A program made the position numbers and the translations under genes. Positions 52,197-61,820 of a DNA stretch of 64,000 bases are shown piece after piece. The notes under the pieces are model-generated. The model had not been told where the DNA came from, did no database searches, and saw nothing but the letters and a program-made list of their open reading frames with translations. Origin of the DNA: 62-47 sp044463945 (GTDB lineage: Bacteria > Pseudomonadota > Alphaproteobacteria > Rhizobiales > Xanthobacteraceae); the NCBI GenBank assembly GCA_044463945.1, contig JBIQLW010000008.1:54341-118340 (forward strand), read 5' to 3'. Within the stretch, counting starts at the first letter, position 1; every line of letters starts with the position of its first letter.

Positions 52197-53633
52197 TCAA
52201 TAGCGGTAGTGATCGCTCTTGAACGGGCCCTGAACCTTGACGCCGATATAATCGGCCTGGTCCTTGCGCAGTTCGGTGAGCTTGACGCCGATCTTGGCGA
52301 GGTGCAGACGCGCGACTTTCTCATCGAGCGACTTCGGCAGCACGTAAACTTCCTTCTTGTACCTGCCGTCGGCGTTGTTGGCGAACAGTTCGATCTGCGC
52401 CAGCGTCTGGTTGGTGAACGACGCCGACATCACGAACGACGGATGGCCCATGGCGTTACCGAGGTTCACGAGGCGGCCTTCCGACAGCATGATGATGCGG
52501 TGACCGTCAGGGAACGCGATCTCGTCCACCTGCGGCTTGATGTTGGTCCACTTCAGGTTCTTCAGGGTGTTGACCTGAATCTCGTTGTCGAAATGGCCGA
52601 TGTTGCAGACGATGGCGCGGTCCTTCATCGCGCGCATGTGGTCGATGGTGATGATGTCCTTGTTGCCGGTGGCGGTGACGAAAATGTCGGCCTGCGGCGC
52701 GGCATCCTCCATCGTTACCACCTGATAGCCCTCCATCGCCGCCTGCAACGCGCAGATCGGATCGATCTCGGACACCATGACGCGGCAGCCGGCCTGACGC
52801 AGCGACGCCGCCGAGCCCTTGCCGACGTCGCCGAAGCCCGCGACCATCGCCACCTTGCCCGACATCATGACGTCGGTGCCGCGGCGAATGCCGTCCACCA
52901 GCGATTCACGGCAGCCGTAGAGGTTGTCGAACTTCGACTTGGTCACGGAATCGTTGACGTTGATCGCCGGCCACAGCAGCGTGCCGGCCTTCTGCATTTC
53001 ATAAAGACGATGCACGCCGGTGGTGGTTTCCTCCGACACGCCCTTGATGCTGGCGGCGACCGCGCCGAACCAACCCTTCGGCTTTTCCTTCAGGAGGCGC
53101 TTGATGAGCGCGAACAGCACTTCCTCCTCCTCGGCGCCCGGCTTGTCGAGAAACGCGGTGTCGCCGTTCTCGGCACGCACGCCGAGATGGATCAGGAGCG
53201 TGGCGTCGCCGCCGTCGTCGAGGATCATGTTGGGATGGCCGCCGCCGTGCCAGTCGAATAGCTTCGCGGTGTAGTCCCAATAATCGGTCAGCGTCTCGCC
53301 CTTGATGGCGAACACCGGGATGCCGGCGGCGGCGATGGCGGCGGCGGCGTGGTCCTGGGTCGAATAGATGTTGCACGACACCCAGCGGATGTCGGCGCCC
53401 AGCGCTTTCAGCGTTTCGATCAGCACCGCGGTCTGGATCGTCATGTGCAGCGAGCCGGCGATGCGCGCGCCCTTGAGCGGCTGCTTCGGGCCGTATTCCT
53501 CGCGCGTCGCCATCAGACCGGGCATCTCGGTTTCCGCCAGCGAGATTTCTTTGCGGCCGAAATCGGCGAGGCCGATATCGGCGACGATGTAGTCGGTGAA
53601 TCCGGTGGGCGCTTTCGCGGTGGCGGTGGTCAT
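52197..53633 (-). CDS. ahcY: S-adenosylhomocysteine hydrolase
   Basis: Enzyme of 478 residues, the long bacterial form with the roughly 40-residue insert. It splits S-adenosylhomocysteine into adenosine and homocysteine using bound NAD. Motifs: GSLHMTIQTAVLIETL, NIYSTQDHAAAAIA, NVNDSVTKSKFDNLYGCRES, the NAD fold VAGFGDVGKGSAASL, and the C-terminal KSDHYRY. AAGGAT precedes ATG 53633. It lies downstream of metK, separated by a palindromic repeat, in a block covering the methyl cycle. Confidence 0.97.
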   Translation of the reverse strand: MTTATAKAPTGFTDYIVADIGLADFGRKEISLAETEMPGLMATREEYGPKQPLKGARIAGSLHMTIQTAVLIETLKALGADIRWVSCNIYSTQDHAAAAIAAAGIPVFAIKGETLTDYWDYTAKLFDWHGGGHPNMILDDGGDATLLIHLGVRAENGDTAFLDKPGAEEEEVLFALIKRLLKEKPKGWFGAVAASIKGVSEETTTGVHRLYEMQKAGTLLWPAINVNDSVTKSKFDNLYGCRESLVDGIRRGTDVMMSGKVAMVAGFGDVGKGSAASLRQAGCRVMVSEIDPICALQAAMEGYQVVTMEDAAPQADIFVTATGNKDIITIDHMRAMKDRAIVCNIGHFDNEIQVNTLKNLKWTNIKPQVDEIAFPDGHRIIMLSEGRLVNLGNAMGHPSFVMSASFTNQTLAQIELFANNADGRYKKEVYVLPKSLDEKVARLHLAKIGVKLTELRKDQADYIGVKVQGPFKSDHYRY

Positions 53634-53689
53634 TTGGCTATCCTTCTTCGGAGCGGTCGACACAAACGTGCGATCCGCTATTTCGACTT

Positions 53690-53780
53690 CGTCATGCCCG
53701 GCCTTGTGCGGGCATTCACGTCTTTTCTGAATCTGCATCAAGACGTGGATGGCCGGGACGAGCCCGGCCATGACGTCGTG
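53690..53780. repeat. Palindromic intergenic repeat between metK and ahcY
   Basis: A long imperfect inverted repeat: TTCGTCATGCCCGGCC on the left faces GAGCCCGGCCATGACGTCG on the right, with an inner pair CACGTC/GACGTG. This GTCATGCCCGGC type is a second repeat class, distinct from the 100-bp core repeats. As RNA it would form a hairpin between the two genes. Confidence 0.7.
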
Positions 53781-53789
53781 AGTTGATTG

Positions 53790-54986
<1,197 letters not shown>

Positions 54987-55048
54987 CGAACCAACCTCTT
55001 GTCATCCGCCCTTTCGCGGCGGCTCTTTCCATTAGTTTTCCTGAAGTG

Positions 55049-56404
55049 TCAGTCGCGGCGGCGCGAGATGACGTAGGACTCATCGTAGAACCACAGCCCG
55101 TTATGCTTGCGCAGAACGTCCCGTGTGGCATCGAGATAACCGCCGCTCTGGGTGATGTCCGCCAGGCGATCATCCTCGATCTGGGCGACATAGACCGCCG
55201 CATTCCAGGCTGCGAATGCCGTCGAGGTCCCGATCGGTCCGGTAACCTCGTGCGGCAGCGCCTCCATATCATATCGGAAGATCGAACGGCTATCAGAATA
55301 CGCATTGAAATTGAGGTCGCGGGCCGCCGCCCCCAACTCGTAACGGACCGCGCGGAGCAACTCGTGGCGGTTGACGGGAAAGGGATTCTCCCCCGGCCAA
55401 ACCGCCTGGATGATTTCCATCGCTGGATCGCTGCCGTGAGAATGGATTCCTATCAGCCGCCCGCCCGGCCGCAGCGCGCGCGACAGCGGCGCGACGATGC
55501 GCTTGGCCCGGAAGGCTTCCGAGGATTTCGCCCGGTAGGGCTGGGACGCGATAATGAGATCGAAATTGGCCTCGGCGCGGCCGGCGCGCGGGATCACAGG
55601 ATCGAGCAGGAACTGATGGTCCTCGCGATAGAGAATCAGTACCACCGGGCGCTCGTAAATCGGCATTCCGGAGCGCTCGCTGACGCTGGCCCGCCAGTTT
55701 TCCTGAAGGAACGGCTTCAACTCGTTGATCTGAGTCTCGAACTCGCCTGCCGATTGTCCGCGTAAGCCCACCTCGCGCCACACCATGCCGGCAGCGGCGG
55801 CGGCCGCGCGCGGCGCGAGCCACGGCGCTTCGGCGTAATACATATTGGTGAGCACGAACACCGTCGCCGGGTGCTCGAACAGCCGGTCCGGCAGCTTGTC
55901 GAGGGTAAGCTTGACGTCTTCGAGGCTCAATTCCTTGCCGGCGACGTAGAACGGCACGCTGGGAAAGCGGCCGTGCATCGCGCGCAGCACCCGCGCCAGC
56001 ACCGTCCCGTCGCCGCAGCCGGCATCGAACAGCCGCAGCGCCGGCGGCCGCGGATGGATGCTGCCAAGCTCCATCGCGATGCGGTCGGCGATCACCCGCT
56101 TCTCGCTACAGGTGTGAACGAACAGCAGATATTTCTGGCGGTTCTCGAAGAAGCGGAAATTGGCGCGCGGGTCGCGGCGCTCGATGGGCGCGTCCGGCTC
56201 GCGCGGCGGCGCCACCCCGCCCGGCGTGTTGGCGGCGATGAAAGTGTGGATGCGCTCCAGCGTCTCGACGGTGATGCGCTTGCCCTCGCGCAGCCGCGCC
56301 ACCAGCTTGCCGTCGTTGACCGCATGGCGGCCGAAGGTGGACTCCGCCATGTCGGCCTGCCGGCAGAAGTCGGTAATCTGGCCAAGGAGCTGGTCGTGTT
56401 TCAT
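55049..56404 (-). CDS. SAM-dependent methyltransferase with N-terminal HTH-like domain
   Basis: Protein of 451 residues. Residues 1-60 (ITDFCRQADMAESTFGRHAV, then RLREGKRITVETLERIH) resemble a small helix-turn-helix-type domain found as a stand-alone protein in related bacteria. Residues from about 124 hold the SAM-binding motif ALRLFDAGCGDGTVLARVL; ANFDLIIASQPY may be the catalytic motif IV region, in the place of an NPPY-like motif. The acceptor is unknown. It lies directly upstream of metK and may use SAM made by its neighbour. Confidence 0.75.
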   Translation of the reverse strand: MKHDQLLGQITDFCRQADMAESTFGRHAVNDGKLVARLREGKRITVETLERIHTFIAANTPGGVAPPREPDAPIERRDPRANFRFFENRQKYLLFVHTCSEKRVIADRIAMELGSIHPRPPALRLFDAGCGDGTVLARVLRAMHGRFPSVPFYVAGKELSLEDVKLTLDKLPDRLFEHPATVFVLTNMYYAEAPWLAPRAAAAAAGMVWREVGLRGQSAGEFETQINELKPFLQENWRASVSERSGMPIYERPVVLILYREDHQFLLDPVIPRAGRAEANFDLIIASQPYRAKSSEAFRAKRIVAPLSRALRPGGRLIGIHSHGSDPAMEIIQAVWPGENPFPVNRHELLRAVRYELGAAARDLNFNAYSDSRSIFRYDMEALPHEVTGPIGTSTAFAAWNAAVYVAQIEDDRLADITQSGGYLDATRDVLRKHNGLWFYDESYVISRRRD

Positions 56405-56557
56405 CGGACCCGGTGGGCGGCGCGAGAGTGGGCAGAAATCGTGGGCAGAAAATCATTGACCGCAATCCTCTACCACGATCTTCCCACAAAGCAAACGCCC
56501 CTCCGCGCGAAATCCACTTCCTTCCGGTGGACCTGATCCGCTCTAACCTCGATTCAC

Positions 56558-56986
56558 CTAGGCACGGCCGAAAGCAGCACGGATCGTCCATACCCGCCCG
56601 GCACGCAGGATGTGCATGGTCATGTGCAGCCGATCGCCGCGTTCGATGAAATGAATGGAGAACGGCAGGCCCATGAGCCGCGCGGTTGCCGCGCCATTCC
56701 AGCTTCCCTCGCCGCGCGCCGTGGCAAGGCCATCCTCCACATCGGCAGTCACCTGCGCCGACCAGCCATTATTGGCGACCACGGTCAGCACACGCCCGAT
56801 GCCCGCAATCGCGATCCGACAGGACGAGCATTGGCCCGCGTTGGATTCGAGTTGCCGCCAGTTGCCCGTCCAGTGCCCGGCTTGAGCCGTGGCGGGGGAT
56901 GCTCCGATAACAAGCACCCACAAGATCAGCGCGACACCCATCCCGCCCCATGTCCGCGCGACACGCGCCGCAGAATACAGCCTCAT
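56558..56986 (-). CDS. Small exported protein of unknown function
   Basis: Protein of 142 residues with a signal peptide (WGGMGVALILWVLVIGASPA, cut after TAQA). The mature part is a likely small beta protein with a CSSC pair (NAGQCSSCRIAI) and a C-terminal MTMHILRAGRVWTIRA. Its ATG shares one base with the stop of the MetE-like gene (TGATG), so translation is coupled. I recognise no family. Confidence 0.7.
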   Translation of the reverse strand: MRLYSAARVARTWGGMGVALILWVLVIGASPATAQAGHWTGNWRQLESNAGQCSSCRIAIAGIGRVLTVVANNGWSAQVTADVEDGLATARGEGSWNGAATARLMGLPFSIHFIERGDRLHMTMHILRAGRVWTIRAAFGRA

Positions 56987-58110
56987 CACCCCCACACCTC
57001 GCCGGCGACATCGACCACCAGCTTGAGCTTGGCCCATTGTTCGTCCTCGCTGAGAACGTTGCCTTCCTCGGTCGAGGCAAAACCGCATTGCGGCGACAGC
57101 GCCAGTTGCTCCAGCGGCACGAACTTCGCCGCTTCCGCGATCCGCGCCTTGACCGCGGCCTTGTCCTCCAGTTCGCCGAACTTCGAGGTGACGACGCCGA
57201 CCACCACCACCTTGCCGCCCCTGGGCAGAAAGCGCAGCGGCTCGAACCCGCCGGCGCGGTCGGAATCGTATTCGAGGAAGTAACCGTCGTAATTGATCCT
57301 GCCGAGCAGCGTTTCCGCCACCGGCTCGTAGCCGCCGGACGAAATCCAGGTCGAGCGGAAGTTGCCGCGGCAGACATGGGTGGTGATGGTCATGTCGGCC
57401 GGACGGTCGGCGATGGCGTAGTTGATGACGCGGGCGTAGACCTCCTGCAACCCGTCCGGATTGTCGCCGCGCTCGCGCAGCTTCCTCACCTCGTCCTGCG
57501 AGCACAGATAGGCCCACACCGTGTCGTCGAATTGCAGGTAGCGGCAGCCGGCGTCGTAGAACGCGCGCACCGCCTTGCGGTAGGCTTTGCCGAGGTCCTC
57601 GAAGAACGGTTCGAGGTCGGGATAGGCTTCCTTCGAGATCAGGTTGCGGCCGCCGCGGAAGTGCAGCACCGCCGGCGAGGGAATCGTCATCTTGGCGGTG
57701 ACGCCGGCCGCATCCGCGCGCGTCTTCAGGAAGCGGAAATGATCGAGCATCGGATGGTCGTCGGGGAAATCGACCCGTCCGATCACCCGCACCGCGTCGT
57801 GGCGGGTCTGGACGCCTGCGAACTGGATGCCGACATCGGGATGGAACAGTTCGCAGCCGACCAGACTCTTGAGGAAATCGAAGTGCCACCACGAACGGCG
57901 GAACTCGCCGTCGGTCGCGAGCTTCAACCCGAGCGACGCCTGCTTGTGGACCACCTTCTCGATCTCGCTGTCCTCGATGCGGCGCAACTCGTCGGCCGAT
58001 ATCTCGCCCTTCTCCAGCCGGGCGCGCGCGTCCTTGATGCGCGGCGGGCGCAGCAGGCTGCCGACTTCATCGGCGCGAAACGGCGGTTTTGTTCTTTGCA
58101 TCGTCGGCAT
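56986..58110 (-). CDS. MetE-like methyltransferase (cobalamin-independent methionine synthase II family)
   Basis: Protein of 374 residues corresponding to the C-terminal half of MetE, as in YxjG/YxjH. Zinc-ligand candidates are His245 and Cys247 (TTHVCRGNFRS), Glu280 (FLEYDSD) and Cys342 (LSPQCGFAS). It begins FRADEVGSLLRPP, as usual in this group. It may methylate homocysteine, with an uncertain methyl donor, since stand-alone C-terminal MetE proteins differ in substrate. GGGAGGT stands six bases before ATG 58110. It lies upstream of the methyltransferase-metK-ahcY genes. Confidence 0.85.
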   Translation of the reverse strand: MPTMQRTKPPFRADEVGSLLRPPRIKDARARLEKGEISADELRRIEDSEIEKVVHKQASLGLKLATDGEFRRSWWHFDFLKSLVGCELFHPDVGIQFAGVQTRHDAVRVIGRVDFPDDHPMLDHFRFLKTRADAAGVTAKMTIPSPAVLHFRGGRNLISKEAYPDLEPFFEDLGKAYRKAVRAFYDAGCRYLQFDDTVWAYLCSQDEVRKLRERGDNPDGLQEVYARVINYAIADRPADMTITTHVCRGNFRSTWISSGGYEPVAETLLGRINYDGYFLEYDSDRAGGFEPLRFLPRGGKVVVVGVVTSKFGELEDKAAVKARIAEAAKFVPLEQLALSPQCGFASTEEGNVLSEDEQWAKLKLVVDVAGEVWG

Positions 58111-58188
58111 CGTCGGACCTCCCACAACAATCTTCGCCCTTCAGCTCAACGGCCAGCGTAGCCACGCCGTGGCGCGGCAACAAGCGCC

Positions 58189-58899
58189 TCACGCCGCGCC
58201 GCCGACGCCGAGAAAACGCTCCAGCGGCGCGCCGTCCGCCTGTAACGCGGCGCTCGACGCCTCGTGAACGATAGTGCCACGATCGAGGATTATCACGCGA
58301 TCGGCGAGACGGAGAATGCGGCGGGCGTTCTGCTCGACGATGATCGTGCAGGTGCCGCCGGCGCGGGTGATACGGCCGAGCGCCGCCAGCAACTCGTCGA
58401 CGATGATCGGCGCCAGTCCTTCGGTCGGCTCGTCGAGCAACAGCACTTTCGGATTGAGCGTCAGCGCGCGGCCGATCGCCAGCATCTGCTGCTCGCCGCC
58501 GGACAACTGGTTACCGAAATTCCTGCGCCGGTCCTTGAGGCGGGGGAACATCGCATAGACCCGCTCGGCGTCCCACGGGCCGGGCCGCGCCACCGCCGTC
58601 ATGTTTTCCTCGACGGTGAGGGAACGGAAGATGTTGCGTTCCTGAGGCACCCAGCCGATGCCGGCGCGGGCGCGCTGATCGGCGCGTAGCGGCGTCAGGT
58701 CGGTGTCGCCGAGCCGGATGACGCCGCCGAAGCGACGGGTGACGCCGACGATGGAGTTGATCAGCGTGGTCTTGCCTGTGCCGTTACGGCCGAGCAGCGC
58801 CAGCACCTCGCTGTCCGCAAGACGCAGCGTCAGGTCCGGCAGCACCACTGCCTCGCCGTAGCCGGCGCGCAGGTTCGCGACGCTCAGGAGGTCAGCCAT
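58189..58899 (-). CDS. livF: Branched-chain amino acid ABC transporter ATP-binding protein LivF
   Basis: ATPase of 236 residues with Walker A LLGRNGTGKTTLINSI, signature LSGGEQQMLAIGRAL and Walker B VLLLDEPTEGLAP, the wording of LivF. The ATG at 58899 overlaps the end of livG by 8 bp. It is the last gene of the livHMGF set and energises uptake of branched-chain amino acids or related compounds. Confidence 0.93.
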   Translation of the reverse strand: MADLLSVANLRAGYGEAVVLPDLTLRLADSEVLALLGRNGTGKTTLINSIVGVTRRFGGVIRLGDTDLTPLRADQRARAGIGWVPQERNIFRSLTVEENMTAVARPGPWDAERVYAMFPRLKDRRRNFGNQLSGGEQQMLAIGRALTLNPKVLLLDEPTEGLAPIIVDELLAALGRITRAGGTCTIIVEQNARRILRLADRVIILDRGTIVHEASSAALQADGAPLERFLGVGGAA

Positions 58900-59644
58900 C
58901 AATGCCCTCGCCGAGATAGACCGCCTTGACGCGCGGGTCGCGCGCCACCTCGACCGGCGCGCCTTCGACCAGCAGCGCGCCGTTGACCAGCACCGAGATG
59001 CGGTCGGCGAAGGAAAACACCAGGTCCATGTCGTGCTCGATCAAAAGCACCGTGACCTCGCGCGGCAGGCCAGCGATGGCGGCGAGGATATCGTGGCGCT
59101 CGCTCTGCGGCACGCCGGCGGCCGGCTCGTCGAGCAGCAGCACGCGCGGTTTGGTGGCGATCGCCAGCGCGATCTCGAGCAGCCGCTGCTTGCCGTAGGG
59201 CAGCGTCGCAGTCGGCTCGTTCATGACATCGAGCAGATGGAACTGCTCAAGCGCCGCGGCAATCTCGACATTGACGTCGACGCGGCTGCCGAGCCGCCGC
59301 CACCAGTCGCCGCCATGGCCGAGCCGCTCCGACACCGCGAGCCCGATGGTCTCCAGCGGCGCCAGATCGGCGTAGAGCTGGTTGATCTGGAAGGTGCGCG
59401 ACAGCCCGCGCCGCACCCGTTCGCGCACAGACAGGGCGGTGATGTCCGCGCCGTCCAGCACGATCCGGCCGCCGTCGGGCCGGATGACGCCGGTCAACAG
59501 GTTGATGACCGTGGTCTTGCCGGCGCCGTTGGGGCCGATCAGGGCGTGGCGCGCACCGCGCGCAACCCTCAACGAGAGGTCGCGGGTGACGTGCAGGCCG
59601 CCGAACTGCTTGTCGAGCCCAATGGTTTCCAGCGCAACCGTCAT
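58892..59644 (-). CDS. livG: Branched-chain amino acid ABC transporter ATP-binding protein LivG
   Basis: ATPase of 250 residues with Walker A LIGPNGAGKTTVINLL, Walker B VLLLDEPAAGVPQSE and RTFQINQLYADL, typical of LivG. The signature region reads LPYGKQRLLEIALA, the LivG variant of the ABC signature. ATG 59644 overlaps the livM stop as ATGA. It forms the ATPase pair with LivF. Confidence 0.93.
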   Translation of the reverse strand: MTVALETIGLDKQFGGLHVTRDLSLRVARGARHALIGPNGAGKTTVINLLTGVIRPDGGRIVLDGADITALSVRERVRRGLSRTFQINQLYADLAPLETIGLAVSERLGHGGDWWRRLGSRVDVNVEIAAALEQFHLLDVMNEPTATLPYGKQRLLEIALAIATKPRVLLLDEPAAGVPQSERHDILAAIAGLPREVTVLLIEHDMDLVFSFADRISVLVNGALLVEGAPVEVARDPRVKAVYLGEGIDG

Positions 59645-60672
59645 GGCACGCCCTGCCCCGAGGCGGCGCGCCCGCCCCGCAGCGCGGCGACCCGGCGCAA
59701 CGCAAGGCGCGGCAGCCACAACACGCCGCGATACATCCGCTCGCGCCCGATCAGCACGATCAAGACCAGCACCAGCCCGATCCAGAACTGCCAGAACTGC
59801 GGCGTCCATGATGAGAACACGTCCTGCAACAGCCGGAACACCACCGCGCCGATCAGCCCGCCGTAGAGATAGCCGGCGCCGCCGATCACCACCACCAGCA
59901 ACAGGTCGGCGGAGCGCTCGAACGAGAACACGTCGAGCGAGGCCAGCGCCGTGGTCTGGGTAAACAGCGCGCCGGCGATCCCGGCATAGAACGCCGACAC
60001 GGTGTAGATCGCGATCAGCCGGCGGTTGACCGGGATGCCGACGGCGGCGGCACGCAGCGGGTTGTTGCGGATCGCGCGTAGCGACAACCCGAACGGCGAA
60101 TGCACGATCAGCCGCGCCAGCAGGAACAGCACGAACAGCACCGCAAGGCAATAGATGAAGCCGACCTTGCCGAACAGGTCGAAGGCGAACAGGCCGAGGA
60201 TCGGATCGATGACGATGCCCTGCAACCCGTCGAAGCCGCCGGTGATGTCGGAGAAGCGGTTGGCGAGTTCGCGCAACAACAGCGCGATGCCGAGCGTCAC
60301 CATCAATTGGCTGAGTTCGGAGCCGCGGATCACCAAAAAGCTGGTGGCGAAGCCGAGCACCATGGCGGCGCAGCCGGCCACCAGCAGCGCCAGCACCGGC
60401 TCGCGCACCAGCCCATGCACCGCCAGCAGCCCGGCGCAGTATGCGCCGACGCCGAAGAACGCCGCGTGGCCGAGCGAGACGATGCCGGCATAGCCAAGGA
60501 TGAGATCGAGCGACAGCGCGAACAGGCCGAGCCACGCCATTTCGGTGAGGATCAGGTAGCGGCCGGAGAACACGAAGATGCTCGCCACCGCGATCAGCCA
60601 GAACGCCGTTTCGCCATGGCCCCAGCGGGCCCGCCTGAGCAACACCGCGCCGGCCCCGCGATCCGCGCTCAT
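59641..60672 (-). CDS. livM: Branched-chain amino acid ABC transporter permease LivM
   Basis: Inner-membrane protein of 343 residues with about nine helices. LDLILGYAGIVSLGHAAFFG and LRAIRNNPLRAAAVGIPVNR are the LivM hallmarks. It starts 7 bp after livH and overlaps livG by four bases. Confidence 0.93.
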   Translation of the reverse strand: MSADRGAGAVLLRRARWGHGETAFWLIAVASIFVFSGRYLILTEMAWLGLFALSLDLILGYAGIVSLGHAAFFGVGAYCAGLLAVHGLVREPVLALLVAGCAAMVLGFATSFLVIRGSELSQLMVTLGIALLLRELANRFSDITGGFDGLQGIVIDPILGLFAFDLFGKVGFIYCLAVLFVLFLLARLIVHSPFGLSLRAIRNNPLRAAAVGIPVNRRLIAIYTVSAFYAGIAGALFTQTTALASLDVFSFERSADLLLVVVIGGAGYLYGGLIGAVVFRLLQDVFSSWTPQFWQFWIGLVLVLIVLIGRERMYRGVLWLPRLALRRVAALRGGRAASGQGVP

Positions 60673-60679
60673 GACCCGC

Positions 60680-61549
60680 TCACCGCTGCACCACGCGGCC
60701 GAACAGGCCGTGCGGCTTCCAGATCAGGATCACGATCATTACCGTGTAGATGACGAAAGCGCCGAGCTTGGGCACGTAATACTTGCCGGCGACGTCGGCG
60801 ACGCCAAGCAGGAGCGAGGCGAGAAACGGCCCGGTGATGGTCGAGGAGCCGCCGACGGTGACCACGATCAGGAAATAGATCATGAACTTGAGCGGAAAGT
60901 ACGGGTCGAGCCCGAGGATTTCCGCGCCCAGCGCGCCGCCGAGCCCTGCCAGCCCCGAGCCGAACGCGAACGTCAGCGCGAACACCCACGGCACATTGAT
61001 GCCGAGGCCGGAGGCCACGCGCGGATCGTCCACCGCGGCGCGCAGGCGGCTGCCGAAACCGGTGTTCGCCAGCGTCAACTGGATGCCGAGCGTCAGCAGC
61101 CCGCAGATCACGATAATCATCAGCCGGTAGCGGCCGACGCCGACGCCGAACACCTCGAACTGGCCCTGCAACATCTGCGGCAGATGGATGAAGACCTGCG
61201 ACGATCCCATGAGATAGTCCGCCGCCGTCACCGCCATGAACACCAGCCCGATGGTGAACAGCACCTGATCGAGCGGATGGCGATGATAGAGGTGCTTGTA
61301 GAGCGACTGCTCCATGACGATGCCGATCAGCGCGCCGGCGATGAAGGCCATCGGCAGCGCCGCGAAGAACGGCCAGCCATGCTGATTCACCAGCACCGCG
61401 CAGACATAGCCGCCGGCCATGGCGAAAGCCCCGTGGGCGAGGTTGACGAAATTCATCAACCCGAGCGTCACCGCCAGCCCGCACGACAGGATGAACAGCA
61501 ACATGCCGTAGGCCACGCCGTCGAACAGGATGGTGGGAAGCGCGGTCAT
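60680..61549 (-). CDS. livH: Branched-chain amino acid ABC transporter permease LivH
   Basis: Inner-membrane protein of 289 residues with about eight helices. GLMNFVNLAHGAFAMAGGYV and RAAVDDPRVASGLGINV match LivH. It begins the livHMGF operon; livK lies upstream, separated by 271 bp that hold a repeat element. Confidence 0.93.
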   Translation of the reverse strand: MTALPTILFDGVAYGMLLFILSCGLAVTLGLMNFVNLAHGAFAMAGGYVCAVLVNQHGWPFFAALPMAFIAGALIGIVMEQSLYKHLYHRHPLDQVLFTIGLVFMAVTAADYLMGSSQVFIHLPQMLQGQFEVFGVGVGRYRLMIIVICGLLTLGIQLTLANTGFGSRLRAAVDDPRVASGLGINVPWVFALTFAFGSGLAGLGGALGAEILGLDPYFPLKFMIYFLIVVTVGGSSTITGPFLASLLLGVADVAGKYYVPKLGAFVIYTVMIVILIWKPHGLFGRVVQR

Positions 61550-61591
61550 TTTAGCCTGCTCGCGGCGAATGCGGCTTGCACTTCAAAGCCA

Positions 61592-61786
61592 GACCGGAAA
61601 TGAGGCGGCATCGTCCGCCAACGGCTCCGCGCAAAGCGCGGCCCGATGACAGGCTCCGGCGGACGATCCAGTACTCCGGGCGGATGCAAGGAAAATCCGA
61701 TTCGACACGGAATACTGGATACTCCGCTTTCGCGAAGTATGACGATTTTCGTGTTGCATACTGGTCCAGAACACGACTTTCCGGTC
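61592..61786 (-). repeat. Dispersed repeat with 9-bp terminal inverted repeats
   Basis: A 195-base element bounded by GACCGGAAA (61592-61600) and TTTCCGGTC (61778-61786), exact inverted copies. Inside are, in reverse orientation, the CCAGTA...TACTGG pair and two hairpins seen in the 100-bp core repeats at 28906 and 31846. It fills most of the livK-livH gap, and its hairpins may stabilise or separate the livK message. Confidence 0.75.
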
Positions 61787-61820
61787 AGACTCTCAAGATG
61801 GCAGTTCGGCCGCAAGTCGG

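Noticed and set aside
53634..53789. Possible SAH riboswitch before ahcY
   Set aside because: The structure there is explained by a palindromic repeat, with no recognisable SAH-riboswitch core.
54987..55048. Possible SAM riboswitch before metK
   Set aside because: The 62-bp gap is too short and shows none of the paired elements I know from SAM-I, SAM-II or SAM/SAH riboswitches; a covariance-model search would settle it.
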